From Nocardioides ganghwensis (GTDB lineage: Bacteria; Actinomycetota; Actinomycetes; Propionibacteriales; Nocardioidaceae), in assembly GCF_014779655.1 (NCBI RefSeq), contig NZ_JACXYX010000002.1, positions 248,001 through 312,000 of the forward strand: a stretch of 64,000 nt of DNA, written 5' to 3'. This document shows positions 1 through 10,498 of this stretch, piece after piece (within the stretch, counting starts at the first letter, position 1; each line of letters begins with the position of its first letter). A program made the translations under genes and the position numbers. The notes below the pieces were generated by a model that did not search any database, was not told the origin of the DNA, and saw only the letters and a program-made list of their open reading frames with translations.

Positions 1-792
1 CAGAAGATGACGCTCGCGGAGGGCGAGCTGGCCGGCACCAAGCTCTCGCCCGCGCTGGGCATCGGTGCGTTCGCCGAGAAGACCCTCGTCGCGGCCGGTC
101 AGTGCACGAAGGTCGACCCCTCGGCGCGGGCCGCGGCCGTCGGCCTCCTCGGGTGCGGCGTGATGGCCGGGCTGGGCGCGGCGATCAACACCGGCAACGT
201 GGGCCGCGGCTCGACCGTCGCCGTGATCGGCTGCGGCGGTGTCGGGGCGGCGGCGGTCGCCGGCGCCGCGCTGGCCGGCGCCTCGAAGATCATCGCCGTC
301 GACATCGACGACCGGAAGCTCGAGACCGCGAAGAAGCTGGGCGCCACCCACACCGTGAACTCCAGCGAGGTGGACGCGGTCACCGCGATCCGCGAGCTGA
401 CCCCGCCGCCCGACGGCACCGGCCACGAGGGCGGCGCTGACGTGGTCATCGACGCGGTCGGTCGCCCGGAGACGTGGAAGCAGGCGTTCTACGCCCGTGA
501 CCTGGCCGGCACGGTCGTGCTGGTCGGTGTCCCGACCCCGGACATGAAGGTCCCCGACCTCCCGCTCATCGACGTCTTCGGGCGCGGCGGGTCGCTCAAG
601 TCGTCCTGGTACGGCGACTGCCTGCCCTCACGTGACTTCCCGATGCTCGTCGACCTCTACCAGCAGGGCCGGCTCGACCTCGACGCCTTCGTGACCGAGG
701 AGATCGGCATCGGCGACGTCGAGGCCGCGTTCGACAAGATGCACGGTGGCCCTGACTCCGAGACGGTGCTCCGCTCGGTGGTGGTGCTCTGA
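1..792 (+). CDS. mscR: S-(hydroxymethyl)mycothiol dehydrogenase, 3' part
   Basis: Zinc- and NAD-dependent medium-chain dehydrogenase that oxidises the formaldehyde-mycothiol adduct. The frame is already open at base 1, so the N-terminal zinc-binding part lies outside the window; the ATG at 7 is internal. Visible are the Rossmann motif in [10 protein letters not shown], the stretch [13 protein letters not shown] and the C-terminal KMHGG motif, which together match the mycothiol-dependent family closely. The stop overlaps the next ATG by one base, and that pairing with a metallo-hydrolase is the usual actinobacterial arrangement (Rv2259-Rv2260 in M. tuberculosis). The identity rests on my memory of that family and is strong. 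Confidence 0.9.
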   Translation, partial: QKMTLAEGELAGTKLSPALGIGAFAEKTLVAAGQCTKVDPSARAAAVGLLGCGVMAGLGAAINTGNVGRGSTVAVIGCGGVGAAAVAGAALAGASKIIAVDIDDRKLETAKKLGATHTVNSSEVDAVTAIRELTPPPDGTGHEGGADVVIDAVGRPETWKQAFYARDLAGTVVLVGVPTPDMKVPDLPLIDVFGRGGSLKSSWYGDCLPSRDFPMLVDLYQQGRLDLDAFVTEEIGIGDVEAAFDKMHGGPDSETVLRSVVVL

Positions 793-1427
793 TGGCCGGG
801 GGTGTGCGTGTGGACCACGCCGTGGTCTCCGGGACCTTCTCGCTGGACGGCGAGACGCACGAGGTCGACAACAACGTGTGGGTGATCGGCGACGACGAGC
901 AGTGCCTGGTCATCGATGCCCCGCACGACGCCGACGCGATCCTCGAGGTCGTCGCCGGCCGGGCCGTGAAGGCGATCGTGTGCACCCACGCCCACGACGA
1001 CCACGTACGGGTCGCGCCCGAGCTCCGCCGGCGCACGGGCGCACCGATCCTGCTCCACCCCGACGACCGCCCCCTGTGGGAGCTCACCCACGGCGGCGAC
1101 CAGCCTGATGGGGAGGGCGCCGAGCTGTGGGACGTCGACCTCACCGACGGCCAGACGCTGACGATCGGCGGTGCCGCGGTCACGGTCATCCACACGCCCG
1201 GCCACGCACCGGGCGCCGTGTGCCTCTACGTCCACGACCTCGGCTGCGTCTTCACCGGCGACACCCTCTTCGAGGGCGGGCCGGGCGCCACGGGGCGCTC
1301 GTACAGCGACTCCGACCTCATCAAGGACTCGATCCGCCGGCGCCTGCTCGACCTGCCCGACGAGACGGTCGTGCACACCGGGCACGGCCCGGACACCACG
1401 ATCGGGGCCGAGCGGCAGAACCTCTGA
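792..1427 (+). CDS. MBL-fold metallo-hydrolase, mscR partner
   Basis: Metallo-beta-lactamase-fold hydrolase of 211 residues. Metal ligands are visible as HAHDDH at residues 66-71, H138 in HTPGH, D157 in TGDT and a late histidine in HTGHG. This is the glyoxalase-II-like set for two metal ions. Translation is coupled to mscR through a TGATG overlap. By analogy with its partner it probably hydrolyses the S-formylmycothiol or a related thioester formed during formaldehyde oxidation; that role is inferred from the pairing and has not been shown from sequence alone. Confidence 0.88.
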   Translation: MAGGVRVDHAVVSGTFSLDGETHEVDNNVWVIGDDEQCLVIDAPHDADAILEVVAGRAVKAIVCTHAHDDHVRVAPELRRRTGAPILLHPDDRPLWELTHGGDQPDGEGAELWDVDLTDGQTLTIGGAAVTVIHTPGHAPGAVCLYVHDLGCVFTGDTLFEGGPGATGRSYSDSDLIKDSIRRRLLDLPDETVVHTGHGPDTTIGAERQNL

Positions 1428-1433
1428 CGCCGC

Positions 1434-2066
1434 TCAGGCCGTCAGCCAGCCTGCAGGCGGTCGGAACCACGGTCGCTCCTCGAGGATGCGTCGCCGGCGC
1501 TGCTCCCTGAGCTCGTCGAGGTGGACCGCCTCCGCCACAAGCTGTTCGTGCGAGGGGTGGTCCACCGGGGTTCCGTCGAGGAGCCGGTAGAGGTGCCGCA
1601 ACGAGGTGTGGAAGACGACCCTCGGCGCTCGCCTCCGACGGGAGTGACGACGCCACCACAGGACGTCGGCCGTGGACTCGACCCCACGTGGACGCCACCA
1701 GCCGGCGACGTACAGGTCGACGTGCGCCGGGAAGCGGCGCCCGCCGCGGTCGCGCGCCCCGTCGTCGCGCATCGGCTCGACCTCCTCGCCCGTCTCGACG
1801 TCGTGGATTCGGCTCCCGAGACCGGCGAGGTGCAGCAGGTGCTGCAGCACCGAGGCCCGCGGACTCGTCCGGCCCGTCTCCCAGCGAGCCACGACGGACT
1901 GGGACACGCCCAGGATCGCGGCGAGGCCGCGCTGCGACACGTCGAGCACCCGCCGGACGCGGCGTACGGTGCCCGGGATCCCGCCGTCGAACGGCCCCAT
2001 GGCGTACCACTCCACCTCCTCGGGGGTCCAGCCCTCCATCTGCTGCCAGTCGAACTCCGTCTCCAT
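1434..2066 (-). CDS. XRE-family helix-turn-helix regulator
   Basis: A 210-residue cytoplasmic protein with a Cro/C1-type helix-turn-helix at about residues 33-82; the recognition region reads ILGVSQSVVARWETGRTSP. The C-terminal 130 residues are rich in Arg and Trp and match no domain I recognise. The ATG at 2066 is preceded by a purine-rich Shine-Dalgarno stretch (AGGGGGAAGG). It converges with the metallo-hydrolase, with a 6-base gap. Its target is unknown; the inverted repeat at 2193-2221 upstream of it is a candidate. Confidence 0.8.
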   Translation of the reverse strand: METEFDWQQMEGWTPEEVEWYAMGPFDGGIPGTVRRVRRVLDVSQRGLAAILGVSQSVVARWETGRTSPRASVLQHLLHLAGLGSRIHDVETGEEVEPMRDDGARDRGGRRFPAHVDLYVAGWWRPRGVESTADVLWWRRHSRRRRAPRVVFHTSLRHLYRLLDGTPVDHPSHEQLVAEAVHLDELREQRRRRILEERPWFRPPAGWLTA

Positions 2067-2192
2067 GCCTTCCCCCTACGTCGGTGTGTCCCTGCATCAC
2101 ACCGGCGCGCACCGACAGTCGGGAGCGCTTCTCCACAGGCTGCGCGGCCGTCCGGGTCGCCGTCCCCGCGTCGAGGGTCGTCGCGCTCACTC

Positions 2193-2221
2193 GCGACTGA
2201 GTCTCTGAGCGACTCAGTCGC
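2193..2221. promoter_or_regulatory. 11-bp perfect inverted repeat between divergent genes
   Basis: GCGACTGAGTC at 2193-2203 is repeated in perfect inverted form at 2211-2221 around a 7-base spacer. It lies in the divergent gap between the XRE regulator (start 2066) and the GNAT gene (start 2347), about 127 bases from the former. It could be the operator of the XRE protein or a hairpin; no T-tract follows, so an operator is slightly favoured. Confidence 0.5.
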
Positions 2222-2223
2222 CA

Positions 2224-2278
2224 GGGGGCGGGCCGGGCGGTGGGGGCGGGCTGGGCGGTGGGGAGCGGGCTGGGCGCG
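2224..2278 (+). repeat. G-rich tandem repeat, about 18 bp x 3
   Basis: Two 18-base units at 2224-2241 and 2242-2259 differ at one position (C or T in the GGGC.GGGCGGT part). A third, slightly altered 19-base unit follows to 2278. The plus strand carries more than eight runs of three or more G, so a G-quadruplex could form. It sits 60-110 bases before the GNAT start. Confidence 0.6.
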
Positions 2279-2334
2279 GAGAAGGGGCGATCGGACGATC
2301 GGGGAACGGATAGGCGGGAACGGTGCAGCGTGGG

Positions 2335-2340
2335 TACGGT
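2335..2340 (+). promoter_or_regulatory. -10 box for a leaderless GNAT transcript
   Basis: TACGGT is followed by exactly 6 bases and a GTG at 2347, the spacing expected when transcription begins at the start codon. There is no Shine-Dalgarno sequence before this GTG. Confidence 0.4.
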
Positions 2341-2346
2341 CGCGGT

Positions 2347-2805
2347 GTGGGGACCAACGCATTCGTTCCGTCGGACTTCCAGCCGCCGACCTCGCTGGGG
2401 ACGGAGAGCTTCCGGCTCGCGCCGCTCGGGCCGCAGCACAACGAGTCCGACCACGCGGCCTGGACGTCGAGCATCGCGCACATCCGTTCCACTCCGGGCT
2501 ACCCGGACGGACGGTGGCCGCCCGCTGAGGGCATGTCGCTCGAGGAGAACCTCGCCGACCTGACCCGCCACGCAGCCGACTTCGAGGCGCGCAAGGGGTT
2601 CACGTACACGGTTCTCGACCCGTCGAGCGGTGAGGTGATCGGGTGTGTCTACCTGTACCCGTCGGCGTCGCCCGAGCACGACGTCGAGGTGCAGTCCTGG
2701 GTGCGGGTCGACCGGGCCGAGCTGGACGAGCCGCTCGCCGATGCGGTGGCTGCCTGGCTGGAGTCCGAGTGGCCGTGGGAGCGTCCCGACCGACATGGCC
2801 GGTGA
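2347..2805 (+). CDS. GNAT-family N-acetyltransferase-like protein
   Basis: About 152 residues. It begins with a proline-rich lead and LGTESFRLAPLG, typical of RimJ/RimL-type GNAT proteins, and has the central strand VLDPSSGEVIGCVYLYPS. The usual acetyl-CoA motif A (R/Q-x-x-G-x-G/A) is not obvious: the region after the central strand reads VQSWVRVDRAELDEPLADAV, so catalysis is uncertain. I chose the GTG at 2347 because a -10-like TACGGT lies 6 bases upstream; an in-frame GTG at 2323 would add 8 residues. Confidence 0.7.
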   Translation: MGTNAFVPSDFQPPTSLGTESFRLAPLGPQHNESDHAAWTSSIAHIRSTPGYPDGRWPPAEGMSLEENLADLTRHAADFEARKGFTYTVLDPSSGEVIGCVYLYPSASPEHDVEVQSWVRVDRAELDEPLADAVAAWLESEWPWERPDRHGR

Positions 2806-2847
2806 CCGACGACGGGTCGACATCGGTGTCCGTGCCACCATGACGGG

Positions 2848-4641
2848 ATGCGTGCGCGGTCGATCTCCCTCCTGACGACGCTCGCGCTGGTGGCGTCCCT
2901 GAGCGCGTGCGACGGCGACGGCGGAGCCGAGGGTCCGGACCGGGGATCGGCGGAGACCGGTGCGGCGGGTGAGCCGACCAGTACGCCGACCGTCCCGCCG
3001 ACGCCGTCGGAGGAGCTCGGCCTGGTGGAGGGCTGGGGGCCGGACCGGTCCGAGCTGGACCGCGCCGCCAGGATCGTGGGACGGATGCGGTTGCCGGACC
3101 TCGCCGGCCAGGTCATCGTCGCCGACTGGCAGGGGACCGAGGCCCCGGTGCGGATGGTGCGCGAGCTGCACCTCGGAGGCGTCATCGCCTTCTCGTCCAA
3201 CGTCGCCTCGGCCGCCCAGGTCGCCCGCGTGAACACCACGTTGACGCGCCAGGTGCGACGGAAGTGGCCGCTGTTCCTCGGCGTCGACCAGGAGGGCGGG
3301 GTGGTCGAGCGCCTGCGCGGCGCGGCGACGAGGTTCCCCACGTTCATGAGCGCAGGGGCAGCGGGGGATGTCTCCCTCACCGAGCAGGCGTACGCGGCGA
3401 GCGGAGCCGAGCTGCGCCGACTCGGCTTCACCGTGGACTTCGCCCCCGACGCGGACGTGACCTCCGGGCCCGGCGATCCCACCATCGGGTCGCGCTCGGC
3501 CTCCTCGAGGCCGGGTCACGCCGCCGACCACGTGGTCGCGGCGGCCGCAGGGTTCGGTGCGGCGGGCGTGGTGCCGGTCGTCAAGCACTTCCCGGGGCAC
3601 GGGTCGGTGCCGGCCGACAGCCACCTGACGCTCCCGGTGCAGACCAAGACGTCGGCCCAGCTCGAGGCGACGGACCTGGTCCCGTTCCGCGCGGCCGTCG
3701 AGGCGGGGGTGCCCGCGGTGATGGTCGGTCACATCGACGTCCGGGCCGTCGACCCGCGGGTGCCGTCGTCCCTGTCGCGCAAGGTGACGACCGGGCTGCT
3801 GCGCGAGGAGCTCGGCTTCGGCGGCCTGGTGGTGACCGACTCGCTGGAGATGGCCGCGGTCACGCGTGGCCGGGACCCACGACGTACGGCCGTGCAGGCG
3901 ATGCGGGCCGGTTCCGACGTGCTCCTGATGCCGCCGTCGCCGGTCGTCGCGCGTGCCGCGCTGGTCCGTGCGGTCAGGTCGGGGGCGCTGCCGCGGCGTC
4001 GCCTGGAGCAGGCAGCAGCCCGTCAGATCGCGTTGCTGACACACCTGGCGGACGCGCAGCAGGAGCAGGCGGTCGCGCCCGCTGACGCGTCGCGGGCGCT
4101 GTCGGCGGCCGCCGTGACGGTGACGGACGGGGCGTGCTCGGGTCGCCTGACGGGTGACACGGTCCACCCGTACGGCGACCCCGGGGCCGTCGCCGTGTTC
4201 GCCGCCGCCGCTCGGGCGGCCGGCATGACGGTGCTGGTCCGCCAGTCGCCGCCGTCGAAGCTCACCGACGCGAAGCCCCGCCCGGAGCGACGCAAGAAGG
4301 AGGGCAAGCGGGCCTTCAAGAGGCGGACGCGGGAGTGGGTGCAGGCGGAGGAGAGACGCGTACGCCGCCTCGCGGCCTGGACCGCCCGGGAGGATGCCCG
4401 GCTCGCAGCCGGGACGGCCATCGGCTTCACGGGCTTCCGCGACGCCCCGGTCGACGGCCAGGTCGCCGTCGCCACCGACGCACCGTGGGTGCTCGGCAGG
4501 GTCACCGCGCCCACGCGGATCGCGACCTTCGGCGACACGCCTGCGGCGATGGCGGTCCTGGTCGAGGTGCTCCAGGGCCGGGCGACGGCGCCGGGCCGGC
4601 TCCCGGTCAAGGTCGCCGGGGTGGCGCGCCCCGGCTGCTAG
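2848..4641 (+). CDS. Glycoside hydrolase family 3 lipoprotein, beta-N-acetylhexosaminidase-like
   Basis: A 597-residue exported lipoprotein: signal peptide with lipobox LSAC (acylated C21), a Thr/Pro-rich linker, then a GH3 catalytic domain. Diagnostic motifs are VDQEGG near residue 146, KHFPGHG near 246 with a following DSH, and VTDSLEM with the nucleophile Asp at about 331. The KHFPGHG...DSH motif marks NagZ-type enzymes that remove N-acetylglucosamine from muropeptides or chitin fragments. The C-terminal 170 residues, including a Lys/Arg-rich stretch, form a separate domain. Anchored outside the membrane, it probably acts in peptidoglycan recycling. A CACCAT box 6 bases before the ATG suggests a leaderless start. 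Confidence 0.88.
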   Translation: MRARSISLLTTLALVASLSACDGDGGAEGPDRGSAETGAAGEPTSTPTVPPTPSEELGLVEGWGPDRSELDRAARIVGRMRLPDLAGQVIVADWQGTEAPVRMVRELHLGGVIAFSSNVASAAQVARVNTTLTRQVRRKWPLFLGVDQEGGVVERLRGAATRFPTFMSAGAAGDVSLTEQAYAASGAELRRLGFTVDFAPDADVTSGPGDPTIGSRSASSRPGHAADHVVAAAAGFGAAGVVPVVKHFPGHGSVPADSHLTLPVQTKTSAQLEATDLVPFRAAVEAGVPAVMVGHIDVRAVDPRVPSSLSRKVTTGLLREELGFGGLVVTDSLEMAAVTRGRDPRRTAVQAMRAGSDVLLMPPSPVVARAALVRAVRSGALPRRRLEQAAARQIALLTHLADAQQEQAVAPADASRALSAAAVTVTDGACSGRLTGDTVHPYGDPGAVAVFAAAARAAGMTVLVRQSPPSKLTDAKPRPERRKKEGKRAFKRRTREWVQAEERRVRRLAAWTAREDARLAAGTAIGFTGFRDAPVDGQVAVATDAPWVLGRVTAPTRIATFGDTPAAMAVLVEVLQGRATAPGRLPVKVAGVARPGC

Positions 4642-4653
4642 CCGCAGCCCGGG

Positions 4654-5829
4654 TCAGAACGGCTCGACCAGAAGTGCCGTGCCATGCCCGGCGACCCGCG
4701 TCATCACGAGCGTGGCCTCGTTGTCGCCGCGGAGGGCGAGCCGCTTGCGCAGCTCCTCGGGGACGACCTGCACGCCACGCTTCTTGATCGTCAGGCGGCC
4801 GATCCCGCGCTGGTGCAGCGCGGCCCGGAGCGGCTTCTCGCGGTAGGGCAGCTGCTCGAGCACGCGGTAGCCGCGGGCGAAGGGCGTACGGAAGGACGCG
4901 TCGCTGGTGACGTAGGCGATGTGCTCGTCGACCAGTCCGCCGTCGACCCCGGCGGCCACAGCCGTCACCAGCCCGGCACGCACGACGGCGCCGTCCGGCT
5001 CGTAGAGGTACGTCCCGACCTCGCGCACGCCGGCGCCCGGGTCGTCCTCGTCGGTGAGGGTGGCGAGCCCGCGCTCGCCGATCACGGTGGCGCGACGGTC
5101 GGTAGTCGACAGGCCGGGCGACCAGATGACCGCCTCCTTGACCTCGCCGCCGTCGCTGACCCACTCCGCCTCCGCGCCGGGCGGCACGAGGTCGTGGCCG
5201 ATGCCAGGGGCCACCTTGACGACGGCACGCCGCTGGAGCAGGTCGAGCACCCACGGCCACGGCGGCGTCCAGCCGTCCACGTCGAAGACGCGACCCCGGC
5301 CGCCGCGGCGGGCAGGATCGGCGAAGGCGGCGTCGAAGCCGCTCGGGTCGACCGTGGTGGCATCGCCTGCCTGGACCGCGCCGGGGAGCCCGAGAGCGTC
5401 GAGGTTGGCCCGCGCCATCGCGACGCGGACCGGGTCGAGGTCGATCCCGGCGGCGACGAGCCCGGCCCGGGCGAAGGCGATCAGGTCGCCGCCGATGCCG
5501 CAGCCGAGGTCCACGACGCTGCCGCCCGGGATCGCCGCGGCCAGCCGGGCCGCCCGGTGGTCCGCGACCCGCGTGCGCGTGGCCTGCTCGAGTGCATCGG
5601 GGGTGAAGAACATCTGGTGGGCGGCTTCGCCGAACTTGGCCACGCCCTTCGCGCGCAGCTGCGCCTGGGTGGTGGCGGCGGCGGCCTTCTCGGCGTCGGG
5701 CTCGAGGCGGCGTACGGCGGCGGCGACGCGCACCGGGTCGCCCGCGTGGTCCTCCCAGGCCCGGGTCGCGTGGACGAGCAGGCGACCACCCTCGGTCGTC
5801 CGCAGCCAGTCCAGCGTCTCGAGCTCCAC
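4654..5829 (-). CDS. Class I SAM-dependent methyltransferase with THUMP-like C-terminus
   Basis: A 391-residue protein with SAM-binding motif I VVDLGCGIGG at about 105-114, an acidic strand GIDLDP and a motif IV-like FADPARRGG. The C-terminal 90 residues (RGIGRLTIKKRGVQVVPEEL and beyond) match the THUMP-like domain found with these methyltransferases in actinobacteria, which suggests an RNA substrate. The substrate is unproven. It converges with the GH3 gene with a 12-base gap. The GTG start has a CAGGAT box 6 bases upstream and no Shine-Dalgarno, so it looks leaderless. Confidence 0.82.
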   Translation of the reverse strand: MELETLDWLRTTEGGRLLVHATRAWEDHAGDPVRVAAAVRRLEPDAEKAAAATTQAQLRAKGVAKFGEAAHQMFFTPDALEQATRTRVADHRAARLAAAIPGGSVVDLGCGIGGDLIAFARAGLVAAGIDLDPVRVAMARANLDALGLPGAVQAGDATTVDPSGFDAAFADPARRGGRGRVFDVDGWTPPWPWVLDLLQRRAVVKVAPGIGHDLVPPGAEAEWVSDGGEVKEAVIWSPGLSTTDRRATVIGERGLATLTDEDDPGAGVREVGTYLYEPDGAVVRAGLVTAVAAGVDGGLVDEHIAYVTSDASFRTPFARGYRVLEQLPYREKPLRAALHQRGIGRLTIKKRGVQVVPEELRKRLALRGDNEATLVMTRVAGHGTALLVEPF

Positions 5830-5886
5830 GTGGGCATCCTGTCAGGCGCCGCGTGAGACGCCCGGTGCGGACCGGGAACAGGTCCG

Positions 5887-5915
5887 GCTAGCACTCGGTT
5901 GGTCAGAGTGCTAGC
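5887..5915. promoter_or_regulatory. CIRCE element 1 (HrcA operator)
   Basis: CTAGCACTC-N9-GAGTGCTAG, a perfect inverted repeat that extends one more base on each side. This matches the HrcA-binding CIRCE consensus TTAGCACTC-N9-GAGTGCTAA. It lies about 165 bases before groES and next to a possible -10 TAGCGT at 5912-5917. HrcA itself is not in the window. Confidence 0.95.
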
Positions 5916-5922
5916 GTCTGTT

Positions 5923-5949
5923 CTGGCACTCTCGACCCGAGAGCGCCAA
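5923..5949. promoter_or_regulatory. CIRCE element 2, degenerate
   Basis: CTGGCACTC-N9-GAGCGCCAA keeps the 9-base spacing; the left arm has one change from CTAGCACTC and the right arm two from GAGTGCTAA. It starts 8 bases after element 1. Tandem CIRCE sites before groES are also reported in other actinobacteria. Confidence 0.8.
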
Positions 5950-6079
5950 CGCTCGTGAGCCTGGCACGACCCCCGCGACGGCGTGCCGCCCGGATCGCGA
6001 GCCCACGTCCTGGGAGCCCGGGCAAATCGATCCGGTCTCCTGAAGAATCTCGTGCAGAGAAAGTGGAGGTTGATCCGAA

Positions 6080-6373
6080 GTGTCGGTCAACATCAAGCCC
6101 CTCGAGGACCGCATCGTCGTCCAGACGCTCGAAGCCGAGCAGACCACCGCCTCCGGCCTGGTCATCCCGGACACCGCCAAGGAGAAGCCCCAGGAGGGCG
6201 AGGTCGTGGCGATCGGTCCCGGTCGCATCGACGACAACGGCAACCGTGTCCCGCTCGACGTCGCGGTGGGCGACAAGGTCATCTACAGCAAGTACGGCGG
6301 CACCGAGGTCAAGTACTCCGGCCAGGAGTACCTGATCCTCTCCGCCCGCGACATCCTCGCGGTCGTCTCCTGA
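6080..6373 (+). CDS. groES: Co-chaperonin GroES
   Basis: The 97-residue 10-kDa lid of the chaperonin, full length. It opens with [13 protein letters not shown], carries the mobile loop (residues about 17-34) and ends with [13 protein letters not shown]. The GTG start at 6080 has GGAGG ten bases upstream. It is the first gene of a groES-groEL operon under two CIRCE operators, so heat-shock control through HrcA is expected. Confidence 0.98.
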   Translation: MSVNIKPLEDRIVVQTLEAEQTTASGLVIPDTAKEKPQEGEVVAIGPGRIDDNGNRVPLDVAVGDKVIYSKYGGTEVKYSGQEYLILSARDILAVVS

Positions 6374-6447
6374 CGCACCTGGCATCCCGGCCGGCCCCCG
6401 CGCCGGCCGGGATCCGTGCACGTCAGGCCCTGATCAACCCTTCCTAG

Positions 6448-8082
<1,635 letters not shown>

Positions 8083-8105
8083 CCACGGCCGCTCATCGAG
8101 CACGC

Positions 8106-8153
8106 ACGGCCCGCTCCGCACTCCGCCACCTCGGCGGGGGCGGGGCGGGCCGT
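8106..8153 (+). terminator. groESL terminator hairpin
   Basis: A 14-bp outer stem (ACGGCCCGCTCCGC against a right arm ending GGGCCGT, one T-G wobble) encloses a 5-bp CCGCC/GGCGG inner stem and a small loop. It begins 24 bases after the groEL stop. No T-tract follows, as is usual at this GC content. Confidence 0.75.
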
Positions 8154-8224
8154 CGCCGTTCCAGGCCGCGGTGTGACGTGCGCGTTACGCCTCGCACCAC
8201 CTCCCGAAACATCGCCCGGGCAGC

Positions 8225-9118
8225 ATGGGCGACATGCTGTGGAGAGTGCGTACGACCCTGGACGACCGGCCCGGTGCCCTGGCCGAGCTGACGTCCGCCT
8301 GCGGCTCGGCGGGTGTGAACATCCTGGGGCTCCAGGTCTTCCCCGGCCTGGACCGGGTGACCGACGAGCTCGTCCTCCGTACGCCCGACGACTGGGAGCT
8401 CGCCGACCTCGCGGACCTCGTCGAGCGGTCCGGCGGCACCGGTGTGAGCGTGCTCCCGTGCACCGAGGCCGCGCTGGCCGACCAGCCCACCCGCTACGTG
8501 CTGGCGGCGCGGAGCATCCTCGCCGCTCCGGCGACCTTCCCCGACGTCGTGGCCCAGCTCTTCGACGCCGAGGCCGACCCCGACGGGGCGGGTCTCTCGG
8601 CGGTGATGGACGGCATGGACCTCGAGATCGGCGACGTCGTGGTCCAGCTGCGGCGTACGGCGCCGTTCACCGCAGCTGAGCACGCCCGCGGCCGGGCGCT
8701 CGCCGAGCTCGTCGCGGACGTGCTCGCCGCCTCGGCGGCCTCGGCCGCGCCCGAGCCGAAGGACCTGTCCACCGACGAGGAGCCGGTCCTCGAGGTCCGT
8801 GAGGGGGAGGTGTGCGCCGTCGTCGCGGCCGTCGTCGTCGGCCGGGCCGCCTGGGAGGTCGACGACGACGATCACGTGTGGCACGTCGAGCTGGCGGTCG
8901 ACCCGGCCTGGCGGCGCCGCCGGATCGGGTCGCGGCTGCTCCTCGAGACGGCTCGTGCAGCCCGGGGCTCGGACGCCGACGAGATCGTCCTGCGGACCGC
9001 CGCGGACAACCCGGCAGTGCTGCCGCTCGTGCTCGGCACGGGGCTGCGCGGCCGGATCCGGATGGGCAGCGACGACCTCACCGTGCGGATCCCGGTGCGG
9101 AGGCTCGCCACGGTCTGA
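8225..9118 (+). CDS. ACT-domain / GNAT acetyltransferase fusion
   Basis: A 297-residue cytoplasmic protein. Residues about 4-75 form an ACT domain (LWRVRTTLDDRPGALAEL, then GVNILGLQVFP), the small-molecule-binding fold of amino-acid-sensing proteins. Residues about 185-290 form a GNAT domain with motif A VDPAWRRRRIGSRLL. The middle, with TRYVLAARSIL and VQLRRTAPFT, is a linker domain. A ligand-gated acetyltransferase is a reasonable inference; neither ligand nor target can be read from the sequence. A CAGCAT box 7 bases before the second ATG (8234) suggests translation may begin there on a leaderless transcript. Confidence 0.75.
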   Translation: MGDMLWRVRTTLDDRPGALAELTSACGSAGVNILGLQVFPGLDRVTDELVLRTPDDWELADLADLVERSGGTGVSVLPCTEAALADQPTRYVLAARSILAAPATFPDVVAQLFDAEADPDGAGLSAVMDGMDLEIGDVVVQLRRTAPFTAAEHARGRALAELVADVLAASAASAAPEPKDLSTDEEPVLEVREGEVCAVVAAVVVGRAAWEVDDDDHVWHVELAVDPAWRRRRIGSRLLLETARAARGSDADEIVLRTAADNPAVLPLVLGTGLRGRIRMGSDDLTVRIPVRRLATV

Positions 9119-9127
9119 CGGGCGTGG

Positions 9128-10498
9128 TCAGCGGATGATCTCGCCGAGGTGTGCGGTCGCCCCGCTGCGGCCGAACAGCTCCACCTTGCTCCCGGCGGGC
9201 GTGGACCACAGGAGCTGGTCGCCGGGAGCGGGCCCCGCGGCGACGTTCCAGGCCGACGTGCCGTCGCCCAGCCGCAGCAGCCGACCCTCCTCGAAGTCGT
9301 AGAGGTAGGTGCCTCCCGTCGCCCTGTCGTACGCGGTCATGGTCAGGTAGTCCCCACCCCCGACCAGCTGACCGCCCTCGACACCGCTGTCCTGCACGGT
9401 CATGACCTGGTCGCCGTCCGTCGTGACGACCTGGACGCGGTCGTCCCGCACGCCGCCCTCGTAGGTGCCGCAGTACTGCGACATGGCGATGCGGTCGCCC
9501 GCCGCGCTGAAGCCGAGGAGGTTGCAGCGCTCCCCGAGGGCGGGGTCGAAGGAGGTCTCCTCGCCGGTGGCGAGGTCGCGCACGTGCACCCGACCGGCGT
9601 CGCCGTTCTGCGAGTCGGTCCACACCAGCGCGTCCTGCGTGAAGGCGAACGCGCCGACCCGCAGGCCCTCGTCGCGCACGTCACGCTGCTCGGTGAGCGA
9701 CACCGACCACAGGTCGTAGGTGTCGCCCTCGGCGTCGGCGTCGTCGGCCTCACCGTCGGGGCCCATCGGCCAGCCGCCCTCCGGGACCTCGCCCCGGGTC
9801 GCGAGCACGGGGACGTAGAGGCGCCCGTCCGGGCCGACCCGGGCGCCCCACGGCCCGTCGGTCGCCGGGAGGCCGGTCCAGCGCAACGTGTCCCAGGTGT
9901 CGCTCGCACGGTCGTACACGTGCGCCGTCAGGGCCATCGCCAGGTCGTCGCCGGACTCCACCGGCTCGCCGGGGCTCACGAGCACGAGCCGCTGCTCGCT
10001 GAGCTCGACGGCCCACAGCTGGCTCTGGCCGATGTCGCGGGCTTCCGTCAGCCAGTCCTTCTCCCCGGTCGCGGGGTCGAGGAGCGCGAAGCGCGGGTAG
10101 AGCTGCGTGGACCGCGGACCGTCCCGGAAGAGGACGAGGCCGTCGTCGGTGACCCCGTCGAAGTACTGGCCGTTGTCGGAGTCGAGGTCGTCGTTGGTGT
10201 GCGATGCCAGCTCCCGGTAGTCCTGGCCCTCCACCGCCGGCGTGGCCTCGGTGAGGCGCACGGTCGGTCCTGCCGGTCGGGGGACGCCGGCCGCGGCGAG
10301 GTCGGCCGGCGCCGGGTTGGTCCAGGCGAGCGACCCGAGGGCGATGGCGCCCGCCGCGAGCGACGTGCCGCCTGCGATCGCGACGCGCCGGACCCGCACC
10401 CGGCGCCGCCCCCGCCCGAGCACCGCGGTCAGGTCCGTACGGTCCTGCGGCGGGCTGGCCGACGCCTCGCGCATCAGCTCACGCAGCTCGTTCACCAT
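9128..10498 (-). CDS. Membrane-anchored propeller-like protein, partner of sigma factor
   Basis: 456 residues: a basic N-terminal cytoplasmic segment of about 35 residues (VNELRELMREASASPPQDRT), one membrane segment at about 36-58, then a large extracytoplasmic domain with repeated Trp/Gly-rich strands (GPDGRLYVPV, FAFTQDALVWTDSQNG) like a beta-propeller. The ATG at 10498 overlaps the sigma-factor stop by 7 bases, so the two are translationally coupled. The layout of small cytoplasmic tail, one helix and sensory exterior suggests an anti-sigma or sensing role. I see no zinc-binding anti-sigma motif, so this is inference. Confidence 0.75.
   Translation of the reverse strand: MVNELRELMREASASPPQDRTDLTAVLGRGRRRVRVRRVAIAGGTSLAAGAIALGSLAWTNPAPADLAAAGVPRPAGPTVRLTEATPAVEGQDYRELASHTNDDLDSDNGQYFDGVTDDGLVLFRDGPRSTQLYPRFALLDPATGEKDWLTEARDIGQSQLWAVELSEQRLVLVSPGEPVESGDDLAMALTAHVYDRASDTWDTLRWTGLPATDGPWGARVGPDGRLYVPVLATRGEVPEGGWPMGPDGEADDADAEGDTYDLWSVSLTEQRDVRDEGLRVGAFAFTQDALVWTDSQNGDAGRVHVRDLATGEETSFDPALGERCNLLGFSAAGDRIAMSQYCGTYEGGVRDDRVQVVTTDGDQVMTVQDSGVEGGQLVGGGDYLTMTAYDRATGGTYLYDFEEGRLLRLGDGTSAWNVAAGPAPGDQLLWSTPAGSKVELFGRSGATAHLGEIIR

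Noticed and set aside
1321-4167. Very long open frame on the minus strand opposite the GNAT and GH3 genes
   Set aside because: Arg/Gly/Pro-rich low-complexity translation with no domain; it mirrors the GC-rich third positions of the real plus-strand genes.
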